Below, piece after piece: positions 50,508 to 58,169 of a stretch of 59,401 nucleotides of DNA. Position 1 is the first letter of the stretch. Each line of letters opens with the position of its first letter. This stretch comes from an uncultured bacterium (lineage in GTDB: Bacteria; Verrucomicrobiota; Kiritimatiellia; RFP12; UBA1067). A program made the position numbers and the translations under genes. The notes under the pieces were generated by a model. That model saw nothing but the letters and a program-made list of their open reading frames with translations, was not told the DNA's origin and made no database searches. The stretch is from assembly GCA_902769585.1 (NCBI GenBank), contig CACXPT010000036.1, positions 1 to 59,401 of the forward strand. The letters run 5' to 3'.

Positions 50508-51335
50508 CTACATTATACCATAGTCCGCCGAACTCAACGCTTTCCACGCGTCCAGATAGTGCGTCAGATAGGCGCCGCCGGGCTCGGCGGACTTCGCAGA
50601 CAGCAGTCCGCGCACGCGCTGCTGCTCCTGCGCATACTGGGTCGCGTCGAACGTTCCCTTGAAATGCTCTAGGCGCAGCCACAGCAGATAGGTGGTCAGA
50701 GCGTCGAATGCGTTGTACTCCACGATCTCGCGCCGCTTGCCGCCGTAGAAGAGTCCGGCCACATCGTCGCCTGTCGTATCGAGCTTGCCGGGGATGCCGC
50801 AGAGGTTCGCGATCTCGTTGAGCGAGCAGCCCGTCCCCTTCTTGAAGCCGCCCACCACGTCGATCAGGTCAATGGCATCCATGTCCCACGGCTTGCCGCA
50901 CACCTGCTTCGCGAACTCGGGAAGCGAAAGCCCGTTCACGATCGCCCGCTGCGCGAGAATGTGGATGTCGGACTGGCGCGAGTTGAAGCCAACCAGTGTA
51001 GGATGCGCCTTGCAGAACTTGCCGAGGAAGCGAGCGAGGATGTCCGCCTCAGTCACCGACACGTCCTCCGGCCGCTCCGGCAGCGTCCAAAGGTGAAGCT
51101 TGACGCCGTCCGCAGCCTCCACGCGCACGACGGCGGCGATGGAGACGATGCGGCATAGCACGGTCTTGAGGAACGGCTGAGGGTTTTCCTCCGTTGCGCC
51201 GCCCTGCTCCCACATTACGCGCAGCACCTCGTCGTCAGGCACGTCCGTGCCCAAGTGGTAGAGGCGGCGCCCGGCCGTAAGGTCCGGCGCCCATTCGCAA
51301 TCGAACGCCCAAGTCTGCTTGCTTGCCTGTTGCAT
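50508..51335 (-). CDS. 3'-5' exonuclease, DEDD type (predicted PolB-like)
   Basis: This 275-aa protein matches the predicted 3'-5' exonuclease family related to the PolB exonuclease domain (PF10108-type). Motif I is TWAFDCEWAPD (DxE), motif II is PTLVGFNSRQSDIHILAQRA, and motif III is YNAFDALTTYLLWLR with a Tyr upstream (EIVEYNAFDA), giving the DEDDy set. It probably trims 3' ends of DNA or RNA. The final codons GGTATAATG include the -10 element of the next gene. The ATG at 51335 follows TATACT by 6 bp, without RBS. Confidence 0.8.
   Translation of the reverse strand: MQQASKQTWAFDCEWAPDLTAGRRLYHLGTDVPDDEVLRVMWEQGGATEENPQPFLKTVLCRIVSIAAVVRVEAADGVKLHLWTLPERPEDVSVTEADILARFLGKFCKAHPTLVGFNSRQSDIHILAQRAIVNGLSLPEFAKQVCGKPWDMDAIDLIDVVGGFKKGTGCSLNEIANLCGIPGKLDTTGDDVAGLFYGGKRREIVEYNAFDALTTYLLWLRLEHFKGTFDATQYAQEQQRVRGLLSAKSAEPGGAYLTHYLDAWKALSSADYGIM
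50512..50520 (-). promoter_or_regulatory. Extended -10 inside the exonuclease 3' end
   Basis: TGGTATAAT on the minus strand; the hexamer 50512-50517 overlaps the last codons of the exonuclease. The leader to 50484 is about 20 nt with a strong RBS. Confidence 0.6.
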
Positions 51336-51341
51336 GGGACA

Positions 51342-51350
51342 AGTATACCA
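51342..51350 (-). promoter_or_regulatory. Extended -10 of the exonuclease gene, leaderless spacing
   Basis: TGGTATACT; hexamer 51342-51347 ends 6 bp before the ATG. It lies just downstream of the rsmE stop codon. Confidence 0.55.
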
Positions 51351-51353
51351 CAA

Positions 51354-52103
51354 TCACGCCTGGCGGGGCGGGTGCATCGACTGTATCGCCGCAGCCAATA
51401 CGGAAAGTCCGAAGATGGCCGCCGTCTCGGCCCTGAGGATCGTCGGGCCGAACGAGACCGGAGTCGCCACCTCGAGAAGCGCCCGCAGCTCGTCAGGCGT
51501 GAAGTCGCCCTCCGGCCCCACGAACACGCCGAGTCCTGACGGACATTCGCCCCCACACGTTGCCGCCGCCACCTCGCTCCACATCGGCGACGGCGGCGGA
51601 TCGGCGATCGCTCCAGCGAACACCTGGCCGCATCCCTTCGCCAGTTCCAGCGCGGCGCGGAAGTCCACCGCCTCGAGCACCTCCGGCAGCCACACGGCGT
51701 CGCTCTGCCGCGCAGCGTCGGCGGCGATCCGCCGCCAGCGTTCGGCCTTCGCGGCGCGCTCGTCCGCGTCCAGACGCACGATGCACCGCTCGGAGATGAC
51801 CGGCACTATCCGCGCCGTGCCCAGCTCCACCGCCTTCTCGATCGTCCAGTCCCAGCGACTCCCCTTCGTCACGCACGCGAAAAGCGTCATCTTCACAGCT
51901 GGCTGCGGAAAGGCGGCGATTCCGCCGTCCGCGCGCAGCGTGCCGCCATCCCACCTGTATCGCCGCGTGCGGCCATTCCCGTCGAAAAGCTCCATCGTCT
52001 CGCCCGGCTTCGGACGCACCACCTTCAGGTGCCGCGCCGCGTCCGGCGGCGGCGTCACCGTGTCCTGGGCCATGAGCCCCTCTGGAACAAGCAATCTGTG
52101 CAT
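51354..52103 (-). CDS. rsmE: 16S rRNA m3U1498 methyltransferase RsmE
   Basis: This 249-aa SPOUT methyltransferase methylates U1498 of 16S rRNA. HRLLVPEG and RHLKVVRPKPGETMELFDGNG form the N-terminal PUA-like domain. IEKAVELGTARIVPVISERC, VFVGPEGDFTPDEL and FGPTILRAETAAIFGLSVL build the trefoil-knot SAM site. The start at 52103 follows TATAAT by 6 bp, with no RBS. It is divergent from the AEC carrier gene. Confidence 0.92.
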   Translation of the reverse strand: MHRLLVPEGLMAQDTVTPPPDAARHLKVVRPKPGETMELFDGNGRTRRYRWDGGTLRADGGIAAFPQPAVKMTLFACVTKGSRWDWTIEKAVELGTARIVPVISERCIVRLDADERAAKAERWRRIAADAARQSDAVWLPEVLEAVDFRAALELAKGCGQVFAGAIADPPPSPMWSEVAAATCGGECPSGLGVFVGPEGDFTPDELRALLEVATPVSFGPTILRAETAAIFGLSVLAAAIQSMHPPRQA

Positions 52104-52109
52104 GGCGAG

Positions 52110-52135
52110 ATTATACCACAACCATTTGGTATAAT
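52110..52135. promoter_or_regulatory. Back-to-back divergent extended -10 elements (rsmE / AEC carrier)
   Basis: ATTATACCA (52110-52118) is the minus-strand TGGTATAAT for rsmE; TGGTATAAT (52127-52135) serves the AEC gene. Together they form an inverted repeat with an 8-bp centre, so one polymerase would cover both. Confidence 0.65.
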
Positions 52136-52145
52136 GTGCCCCGCC

Positions 52146-53078
52146 ATGCTGGAAAGTCTAGTAGTCGTCGCCCAACAGGTGGGCATACTCTTTGCGCTGA
52201 TGGCAGTCGGTTTCGCCTGCCACCGGACGCGCTTGCTGTCGGAGACTGTCGTGCGCGGCATGGTCGACCTCCTCATGCTGGTGGTGACGCCGTGCCTGAT
52301 CGTCCACGCCTTCGAGCGTCCCTTCGAGCCACGCCTCCTCGCCGGTCTTGGGTGGGCGCTCGGCGCCGCGCTAGGCACGCATGCGCTAGGCATCCTCGCA
52401 TCGTTCTGCGTCCGCGACAGGGACAAGCGCCGCGAGAGCGTGCTGCGCTTCTCGGTCATCTTCTCGAACGCTGGCTTCATGGGTATCCCGCTCGAGCACG
52501 CCCTCCTCGGCGACGACGGCGTGTTCTACGGCGCTGTCTACGTGGCCGTGTTCAACCTCGTCTGCTGGAGCTACGGACTCGTGGTGATGGCGGGCAGCAT
52601 GAAGGACGTGCGCGTGCGCACCCTCTTCGTCAACCCGGGCAGCGTCGGCATAGCCTGCGGACTCCCCTTCTTCCTCTTCTCATGCCATCTGCCGCCGGTC
52701 CTGGACGAGCCGCTGCGCATGATGGCCGACATGAACACGCCCCTGGCGATGACCGTGATCGGCTGGTACCTGGGCGCAGCCTCGTTCCGTCCGGCCCTCA
52801 CCTGCGGCGGCGCGTACCTCGCGGGGCTGCTGCGCCTCTGCGCGATCCCGTGCGCCGTCCTTGGCATCCTCTGGCTCTGCCGCCCGCCAGAGCCCGCGAT
52901 GGCCGTGGCGACCGTCGTGGCGGCCTCCGCGCCCGTGGCCGCGCTCACCACGATGTTCGCAGCCCGCTACGAGCGCGACGTCGCCGTCTCGGTGGGACTC
53001 GTCTCCCTCACGACCCTCCTTTCCATCCTCACCATGCCTCCCCTCGTCGGCTGCGCCCTCTGGCTCTTCGGCCGCTGA
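52146..53078 (+). CDS. AEC family auxin-efflux-type transporter
   Basis: This 310-aa inner-membrane carrier has about ten hydrophobic segments (VVVAQQVGILFALMAVGFAC, LLMLVVTPCLIVHAF, MAVATVVAASAPVAALTTMF). SVIFSNAGFMGIPLEHALLG is the family N-G-x-x-G-x-P signature. AEC carriers export or import malate, malonate or related organic acids; the substrate is not predictable here. The ATG at 52146 is 10 bp after the -10 hexamer and has no RBS. Confidence 0.9.
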   Translation: MLESLVVVAQQVGILFALMAVGFACHRTRLLSETVVRGMVDLLMLVVTPCLIVHAFERPFEPRLLAGLGWALGAALGTHALGILASFCVRDRDKRRESVLRFSVIFSNAGFMGIPLEHALLGDDGVFYGAVYVAVFNLVCWSYGLVVMAGSMKDVRVRTLFVNPGSVGIACGLPFFLFSCHLPPVLDEPLRMMADMNTPLAMTVIGWYLGAASFRPALTCGGAYLAGLLRLCAIPCAVLGILWLCRPPEPAMAVATVVAASAPVAALTTMFAARYERDVAVSVGLVSLTTLLSILTMPPLVGCALWLFGR

Positions 53079-53103
53079 GCGGATTGCGGCGGACGGGGCG
53101 TTG

Positions 53104-53112
53104 TGGTAAACT
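53104..53112 (+). promoter_or_regulatory. Extended -10 before the double esterase gene
   Basis: GGTAAACT preceded by TGT (TGTGGTAAACT; hexamer 53107-53112). The leader is about 55 nt with AAGGAGATACGA before the ATG at 53174. Confidence 0.45.
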
Positions 53113-53173
53113 TTGGGACGTCATCCGGCGACATGCGCGGACGACGCAACAAATCCAGACCAAGGAGATACGA

Positions 53174-54922
53174 ATGAAGATAGCAGTCACTTGCGCCATG
53201 GCGACGGCGCTTACGGCGTGCATGGCCGCGTTCGCCCTGCCGATGGGCGAGAAGATTCCACTGTGGCCGGACGGCAAGATGCCGGACGCGCAGGACCACC
53301 AGATCGCGGCGACCACCGAAGAGGCAAAGGCGCCCGGCTTCGACCGCGCCGCCAACCGCATGCCGCACGTGCAGTGGTTCGACGCCGTCGAGGGCGCGCC
53401 CAAGACAGACACCTGCATGATCATCATCTCCGGCGGCGGCTACCAGTGCTGCTGCGACGGACCCGCCTTCGCCCCGCTCGTGCAGAAGATGCTCGAAGCC
53501 GGCATCCACTGCGTCAACCTCACCTACCGCACGCCGCGTCCCAAGGGCATACCGATCTACCAGACGGCGTGGGAGGACGGCCAGCGCGCCGTCCGCCTCG
53601 TGCGTTCGATGGCGGCCGCGCGCGGCTTCAGCCCGGAGAAGATCGGCGTGATGGGATGCTCGGCCGGCTCGCACCTCTCGGTGATGCTCGCCACCTCCGC
53701 GCTCACGCCCGCCTATGCGCCGATCGACGACCTCGACAAGGTTCCCTGCCACATCAACTGGGCCATCCCCTTCTGCCCCGCCTACGCGCTCACCGACGGA
53801 CTCGAGGGCAAGAACACCACCGGCGGCAACGGTCCCGACGTGAAGCTCAACCCGTCGTTCCGCTTCGACGCGAAGACCTGTCCGATGTGCCTCTTCCATG
53901 GCGGCGTTGATCCCTACTCCCCCATCGGCTCCACGCAGATCTACCGCCAGCTCCGGCGCATGAAGATCCCCGCCGAGCTGCACCTCGACGCCGACCGCCC
54001 GCACGGTCCCGTGAAGGCGCCCGCCTACGAGCGCGCGCTCGAGTTCATGCGCCAGATCGGCGTTCTCGGCAAGCTCGGCCGCCCCGTCGCGCAGGACCAC
54101 CGCTTCATGCCCGGCGCCACGATCCGCACCGAGAAGGAGATGCTGTGGCCCGAAGGCAAGACGCCAGACCCTTCCGAGAACCAGCAGTACGCGCCATACC
54201 TAGTGTGGTTCATCCCGGAGAAGATCACGACCAAGGCCATCCAGGTGATCGTGCCAGGCGGCGGCTACAACTTCTGCAACTTCAACGGCGAGGGAACGCC
54301 CGTCGCCCACTACCTCAACGCGAAGGGCATGACCGTGGTGGTGGTGATGTACCGCTGCCCGCGCCCGCTCGGCAAGCCAAAGCACCTGAGCGGCTGGCAG
54401 GACGCGCAGCGCGCCATCCGCATGGTCCGCGCAGAGGCGCCGACGCGCGGACTCGACCCGAACCGCATCGGCATCATGGGCTTCTCGGCCGGCGGCCACC
54501 TCACGCTCATGACGTCCACGAACGCGAAGACGCCCGCCTACGCGCCCATCGACGAGATCGACCGCCAGCCCTGCACGCTCCAGTGGGCCTGCCCCATCTA
54601 CCCCGCCTACGCGCTCACCGACGGCGTGGATTCCCCGAACGCCCAGGGCGGCAACGAGGACGACTCCGTGCCGGTGCCGGAGTTTTCGTTCGACGACGCC
54701 ACGCCGCCGATGTGCTTCGTGCACGGCGACGCGGACGGCTGGGCGGCGATGAACTCCGTGAAGATCTGGGAACTTCTTCGCCGCAAGGGCATCCAGAGCG
54801 ACCTCCACACCCTCGCCACGCGCGGACACTGCTTCCAGTTCTCCGCCTCCCCCGGCACGGGCAGCTTCACGTGGATGGACCGCGTGTGGGAATTCCTCAC
54901 CCGCAAGGGCCTCAACAAGTAA
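53174..54922 (+). CDS. Secreted tandem alpha/beta-hydrolase, acetylxylan-esterase-like
   Basis: This 582-aa protein contains two homologous hydrolase domains in one chain. The signal is MKIAVTCAMATALTACMAAFA. Domain 1 has the oxyanion GGGYQCCCDGP and nucleophile elbow MGCSAGSHLS; domain 2 has GGGYNFCNFNGEGTP and MGFSAGGHLT. Each closes with FHGGVDPY or VHGDADGW (Asp) and a histidine (PHGP, RGHCF). The two domains share the pattern of TPAYAPIDD/EIDxxPC. They are probably carbohydrate or xylan deacetylases. AAGGAGATACGA precedes the start. Confidence 0.85.
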   Translation: MKIAVTCAMATALTACMAAFALPMGEKIPLWPDGKMPDAQDHQIAATTEEAKAPGFDRAANRMPHVQWFDAVEGAPKTDTCMIIISGGGYQCCCDGPAFAPLVQKMLEAGIHCVNLTYRTPRPKGIPIYQTAWEDGQRAVRLVRSMAAARGFSPEKIGVMGCSAGSHLSVMLATSALTPAYAPIDDLDKVPCHINWAIPFCPAYALTDGLEGKNTTGGNGPDVKLNPSFRFDAKTCPMCLFHGGVDPYSPIGSTQIYRQLRRMKIPAELHLDADRPHGPVKAPAYERALEFMRQIGVLGKLGRPVAQDHRFMPGATIRTEKEMLWPEGKTPDPSENQQYAPYLVWFIPEKITTKAIQVIVPGGGYNFCNFNGEGTPVAHYLNAKGMTVVVVMYRCPRPLGKPKHLSGWQDAQRAIRMVRAEAPTRGLDPNRIGIMGFSAGGHLTLMTSTNAKTPAYAPIDEIDRQPCTLQWACPIYPAYALTDGVDSPNAQGGNEDDSVPVPEFSFDDATPPMCFVHGDADGWAAMNSVKIWELLRRKGIQSDLHTLATRGHCFQFSASPGTGSFTWMDRVWEFLTRKGLNK

Positions 54923-54940
54923 GGAGCAAGGTAGCCAGAC

Positions 54941-55843
54941 ATGAAACGCATATTCCTCTTTCTCGTCGCGAACTTCGCCATCATGCTTGTGATGATGGTG
55001 GTGTTCCACGTCGTGTGCGCCTTTCTCGGCGTCGATCCAAACGCTGCGTTCGCGCAAAGCGGCGAGCTGAACCTCGAGGCGCTGGCCGTGTTCTCGCTGA
55101 TCTTCGGCATGACGGGCAGCATCATCTCGCTGCTGCTCTCGAAGACTATCGCGAAGTGGTCGGTCGGCGCAAAGACGATCGACGGCACGGAAGGCGAGGC
55201 TGAGCGCTGGTTGGTCGAGACCGTACGCAACCTCGCGGAGCGCGCTAACGTCAAGATGCCCGAGGTGGCGATCTACGAGGGGCAGGCAAACGCCTTCGCC
55301 ACGGGTGCGTTCCGCAACCACGCGCTGGTGGCGGTCTCCACAGACATCATGGCCCAGATGACGAAGGAGGAGCTGCGCGCGGTGCTGGGCCACGAGATGA
55401 GCCACGTGGCCAACGGCGACATGGTGACGATGACGCTGCTCCAGGGCGTGCTGAACGCCTGCGTGATCTTCCTCTCTCGCGTGGTGGCGTTCCTTGCGGC
55501 GAACGCGGCGTCGGACGGCAAGGGCCGTCGGCGCGGCTCGAGCGGCATATACACCATCGTCTACTTCGTGATGCAGATCGTGCTGGGCATCGCAGCATCG
55601 CTCGTCGTGTACTGGTTCTCGCGCCGCCGCGAGTACGCGGCTGACGCGGGCAGCGCCAACCTTCTCGGCACGCCGTCGTCGATGATCGCGGCCCTGCGCC
55701 GGCTCGGCAACCTCGAGCCGGGCGTCCTGCCCGACTCGCTCAAGGCGATGGGAATCGCCGGCAAACACGCGTCCATCTTCGCCACCCACCCTTCCATGGA
55801 AGACCGCATCGAAGCCCTAGAGCGTCTCCAGCGCGGAATCTAG
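54941..55843 (+). CDS. htpX: Protease HtpX homologue
   Basis: This 300-aa zinc metalloprotease removes misfolded membrane proteins. Two N-terminal helices (MKRIFLFLVANFAIMLVMMVV, ALAVFSLIFGMTGSIISLLL) precede VLGHEMSHVANGDM (HExxH zinc motif), a second membrane pair, and SRRREYAADAGSANL with the third ligand Glu. IFATHPSMEDRIEALERL is the family end. It has AAGGAG at a long spacing and follows the esterase gene by 18 bp, so it may be on the same transcript. A terminator follows the stop. Confidence 0.95.
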   Translation: MKRIFLFLVANFAIMLVMMVVFHVVCAFLGVDPNAAFAQSGELNLEALAVFSLIFGMTGSIISLLLSKTIAKWSVGAKTIDGTEGEAERWLVETVRNLAERANVKMPEVAIYEGQANAFATGAFRNHALVAVSTDIMAQMTKEELRAVLGHEMSHVANGDMVTMTLLQGVLNACVIFLSRVVAFLAANAASDGKGRRRGSSGIYTIVYFVMQIVLGIAASLVVYWFSRRREYAADAGSANLLGTPSSMIAALRRLGNLEPGVLPDSLKAMGIAGKHASIFATHPSMEDRIEALERLQRGI

Positions 55844-55851
55844 CCAAGCAG

Positions 55852-55879
55852 AAAACCCCAGCGCTCGCTGGGGTTTTTT
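55852..55879. terminator. Rho-independent terminator after htpX
   Basis: AAAACCCCAGC / GCTGGGGTTTT forms an 11-bp stem with a GCTC loop and is followed by TT. It can act in both directions, ending both htpX and the convergent tRNA transcript. Confidence 0.88.
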
Positions 55880-55881
55880 GT

Positions 55882-55956
55882 TGGTGGCGAGAGGGGGACT
55901 CGAACCCTCAACCAGCAGATTATGATTCTGATGCTCTACCATTGAGCTATCTCGCC
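55882..55956 (-). tRNA. tRNA-Met (anticodon CAT)
   Basis: On the minus strand the acceptor arm is GGCGAGA / TCTCGCC and the D arm is GCTC..GAGC. The anticodon loop ATCATAA gives CAT between CAGA and TCTG; the T loop is TTCGAGT and A-CCA is encoded. G1-C72 marks an elongator, or a tRNA-Ile with lysidine if modified. The T stem contains an A-C mismatch. TGGTAAACT lies 13 bp upstream. Confidence 0.92.
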
Positions 55957-55969
55957 GGAAACGGGAAGT

Positions 55970-55978
55970 AGTTTACCA
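55970..55978 (-). promoter_or_regulatory. Extended -10 of the tRNA gene
   Basis: TGGTAAACT on the minus strand (hexamer 55970-55975), 13 bp before the mature 5' end. Confidence 0.5.
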
Positions 55979-56030
55979 GAATGCCGCCGCCGCGTCAATC
56001 TCGAATTGCCGCCGTGCGGAATTGCGCCGA

Positions 56031-56705
56031 TCACCTCTCGTCGGCGCGGGGAAGGAACACGGTGGCTACCTTCAGCTGGCGGGCCATCGCCTTCGCGAGC
56101 GCCTTCACCCCGAACGTCTCAGTCTGGTAGTGACCGGCGCAGACCATCTGCATGCCGACGTTCTCCGCCGCGATCGTCTCGCCCCAGTCCGCTTCGCCAG
56201 TGATGAAGAGGTCGCATCCCAGCTCCTTCGCGTCCGTCGCGTGGCAGCCTGCGCCTCCAGAGCACACGCCCACCTTCTTCCCGTTCGGCAGCGTTCCCAC
56301 CACCCCGATCGTCTCGCCGTGATATACGAACGCGGGCTTCAGGTTCTTCAGGCCAAGGAAGCGGGCAAGCTCGTAGTTGTTGCCGTAGGCGTGGTTCGCG
56401 TCGAGCGGCAGGTGCACTGCGTACAGCGCCACGTTCGCGTCCATCGCCGCCTTTACCACGTTGTACGTGGCGCCGACAAGGCGCTGGATGCCGCCGCCCC
56501 AGGAGATGCCGTGATGGACCACGAGCAGTTGCGCCCCTGCCGCCGCCGCCGCCCTCACTGTGCGCACGCTCGCGTCCACTCCAAACGCGACCTTCGTCAC
56601 GTCGTCGCCCTCGCGCGCGATCTGAACCCCGTTGTTGGACACGTCGCTGAACGACTTCACGTCCAGCACGCGGTCAAGCCAGTCGACTATGCGTTCAAGT
56701 TTCAT
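56031..56705 (-). CDS. Nif3-like dinuclear metal centre protein
   Basis: This 224-aa protein belongs to the Nif3/YbgI (GTP cyclohydrolase I type 2) family. VSNNGVQIAREGDDVTKVAFGVDASV opens it; LLVVHHGISWGGGIQ and LYAVHLPLDANHAYGNN carry metal ligands (HHG, HLPLD). CSGGAGCHATDAKELGCDLFITGEADW and VCAGHYQTETFGVKAL carry the rest (GE, GHYxTE). The start is the MKLERIV ATG with GGAGGTC and TATAGT 7 bp upstream. The family forms hexameric toroids; its function is unsettled. Confidence 0.88.
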   Translation of the reverse strand: MKLERIVDWLDRVLDVKSFSDVSNNGVQIAREGDDVTKVAFGVDASVRTVRAAAAAGAQLLVVHHGISWGGGIQRLVGATYNVVKAAMDANVALYAVHLPLDANHAYGNNYELARFLGLKNLKPAFVYHGETIGVVGTLPNGKKVGVCSGGAGCHATDAKELGCDLFITGEADWGETIAAENVGMQMVCAGHYQTETFGVKALAKAMARQLKVATVFLPRADER

Positions 56706-56712
56706 GACCTCC

Positions 56713-56718
56713 ACTATA
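56713..56718 (-). promoter_or_regulatory. -10 element of the Nif3-like gene
   Basis: TATAGT (in GCTGTATAGT) ends 7 bp before the ATG, with GGAGG in the gap. Confidence 0.45.
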
Positions 56719-56786
56719 CAGCATCCGCCCGCCGTCCGCAAGCACGAAAGTTATGCGGTTTGATGGTGGCGGCGCGGCGGGATGTA

Positions 56787-56795
56787 TGATATCAT
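56787..56795 (+). promoter_or_regulatory. Extended -10 of the dynamin-like GTPase gene
   Basis: TGATATCAT (hexamer 56790-56795) precedes a 27-nt leader with AAAGGAC before the ATG at 56823. Confidence 0.45.
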
Positions 56796-56822
56796 TTCCG
56801 TCGACGAAAGGACATTTGGCAA

Positions 56823-58169
56823 ATGGAACGCTTCGAAAAGCAGCTCAGCAAGGCATACAAGCGCTTCGCGCCGCTCGCGCAAAGCTACTACTACACCTTC
56901 TCCCGCCCTTCGGTGACGGTTGGCGGCACGCCGACGGTCATCTTCCTGGGGAACCACTCCTCCGGCAAGTCGTCGCTCGTGAACTGGATTCTCGGCGCAC
57001 CAACTGTGCAAGACACCGGAGTCGCCCCCACCGACGACGGTTTCACTGTGATCGTCTACGGCGAGAGCGAGGAAGACATCGTAGGCCCGGCCGCCATGGC
57101 CAGGCTCCCGGAGGAGTTCCGCGCCCTGGAGCCGCTTGGCCCGTCGTTCCTACAGCACCTGAAGGTGAAGGTGCGCAACCGCGAGACGCTCAAGCGCGTC
57201 AACATCGTGGACAGCCCTGGCATGATCGACTCCGCCGTCACGGAGTCGCAGCGCGACTACGACTTCGGCGAGGCCGTCAGGCGCCTCGCGCAACTCTGCG
57301 ACATGGTGTTCTTCCTCTTCGACCCGGAGAAGCCAGGCACCACCGGCGAGACGGTGAACGTATTCTCCAATTGCCTACGCGGTGTGGAGTTCAAGCTCCG
57401 CGTCCTGCTGAACAAGTGCGACGCCTTCACGAGCCTCTACGACTTCGCGCGTGCGTACGGCACCTTGTGCTGGAACCTTTCGCGCGTGCTCCGCACGAAG
57501 GACCTGCCCAAGATATTCACCACCTATTCCGGCGAGGAGCGCGGCACGGCGCAGGGCGGCATGGACCTGACGGACTTCAACCGCCACAGGAAGGAATTCC
57601 TGGACACCTTCTCCAACCCGGCCGACCGCAGGGCAGACAACGTCTTCGCCGCCGCCTACGCAGACTTCGCCGGCCTCTCCATGCGCATGCGCGTCGTCAA
57701 CAACGCCGCACGCAAGATACGAAAGCTCACGCTGCGCCATCTGCTTCTCGGCAGCACAACGGCCGTGCTGGCAGGCGGCCTGACTGCGCTCGTGACGGCA
57801 TACGCCATGGACGCAAACTTGTTCGTGTTCTCGGCGAGAGGTCTCTTGGCATGGGTAGCGGGCGGTACCGTCGCCGCGCTCGCATGCCTGGCTTTTTCGG
57901 TATGGAGCCGCATTTCCGTACGTAAGCTCCGTGCCGCCCTCGCCCAGAAGGAGGACGACATCTTCACAGAGGAGCACCGCAGCCAGACCGCCATAGGCAC
58001 GTTCGACGACCTGCGCCAGCGATGGGGCGGCATACGTGCCGAGACGGCGGACATAATCGACCACGCCCCCCTCTCCCTGCCGATCTTCGCCGAACGCAAG
58101 CGCGCCGCCCTCGACCGGTTCACCTCCGGCCTGCTTGACGCGCTAACCAAGTCCAACCGCCAAGCCTAG
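56823..58169 (+). CDS. Dynamin/EHD-like membrane GTPase
   Basis: This 448-aa protein has an N-terminal GTPase domain with G1 FLGNHSSGKSSL, G3 VNIVDSPGMID and G4 VLLNKCD, resembling EHD/dynamin proteins more than small Ras-like ones. After about residue 310 two hydrophobic segments (LLLGSTTAVLAGGLTALVTA, GLLAWVAGGTVAALACLAF) form a paddle-like membrane anchor, followed by a helical tail. Such proteins remodel membranes. The stop shares CTAG with the stop of the convergent GH2 gene. Confidence 0.8.
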   Translation: MERFEKQLSKAYKRFAPLAQSYYYTFSRPSVTVGGTPTVIFLGNHSSGKSSLVNWILGAPTVQDTGVAPTDDGFTVIVYGESEEDIVGPAAMARLPEEFRALEPLGPSFLQHLKVKVRNRETLKRVNIVDSPGMIDSAVTESQRDYDFGEAVRRLAQLCDMVFFLFDPEKPGTTGETVNVFSNCLRGVEFKLRVLLNKCDAFTSLYDFARAYGTLCWNLSRVLRTKDLPKIFTTYSGEERGTAQGGMDLTDFNRHRKEFLDTFSNPADRRADNVFAAAYADFAGLSMRMRVVNNAARKIRKLTLRHLLLGSTTAVLAGGLTALVTAYAMDANLFVFSARGLLAWVAGGTVAALACLAFSVWSRISVRKLRAALAQKEDDIFTEEHRSQTAIGTFDDLRQRWGGIRAETADIIDHAPLSLPIFAERKRAALDRFTSGLLDALTKSNRQA

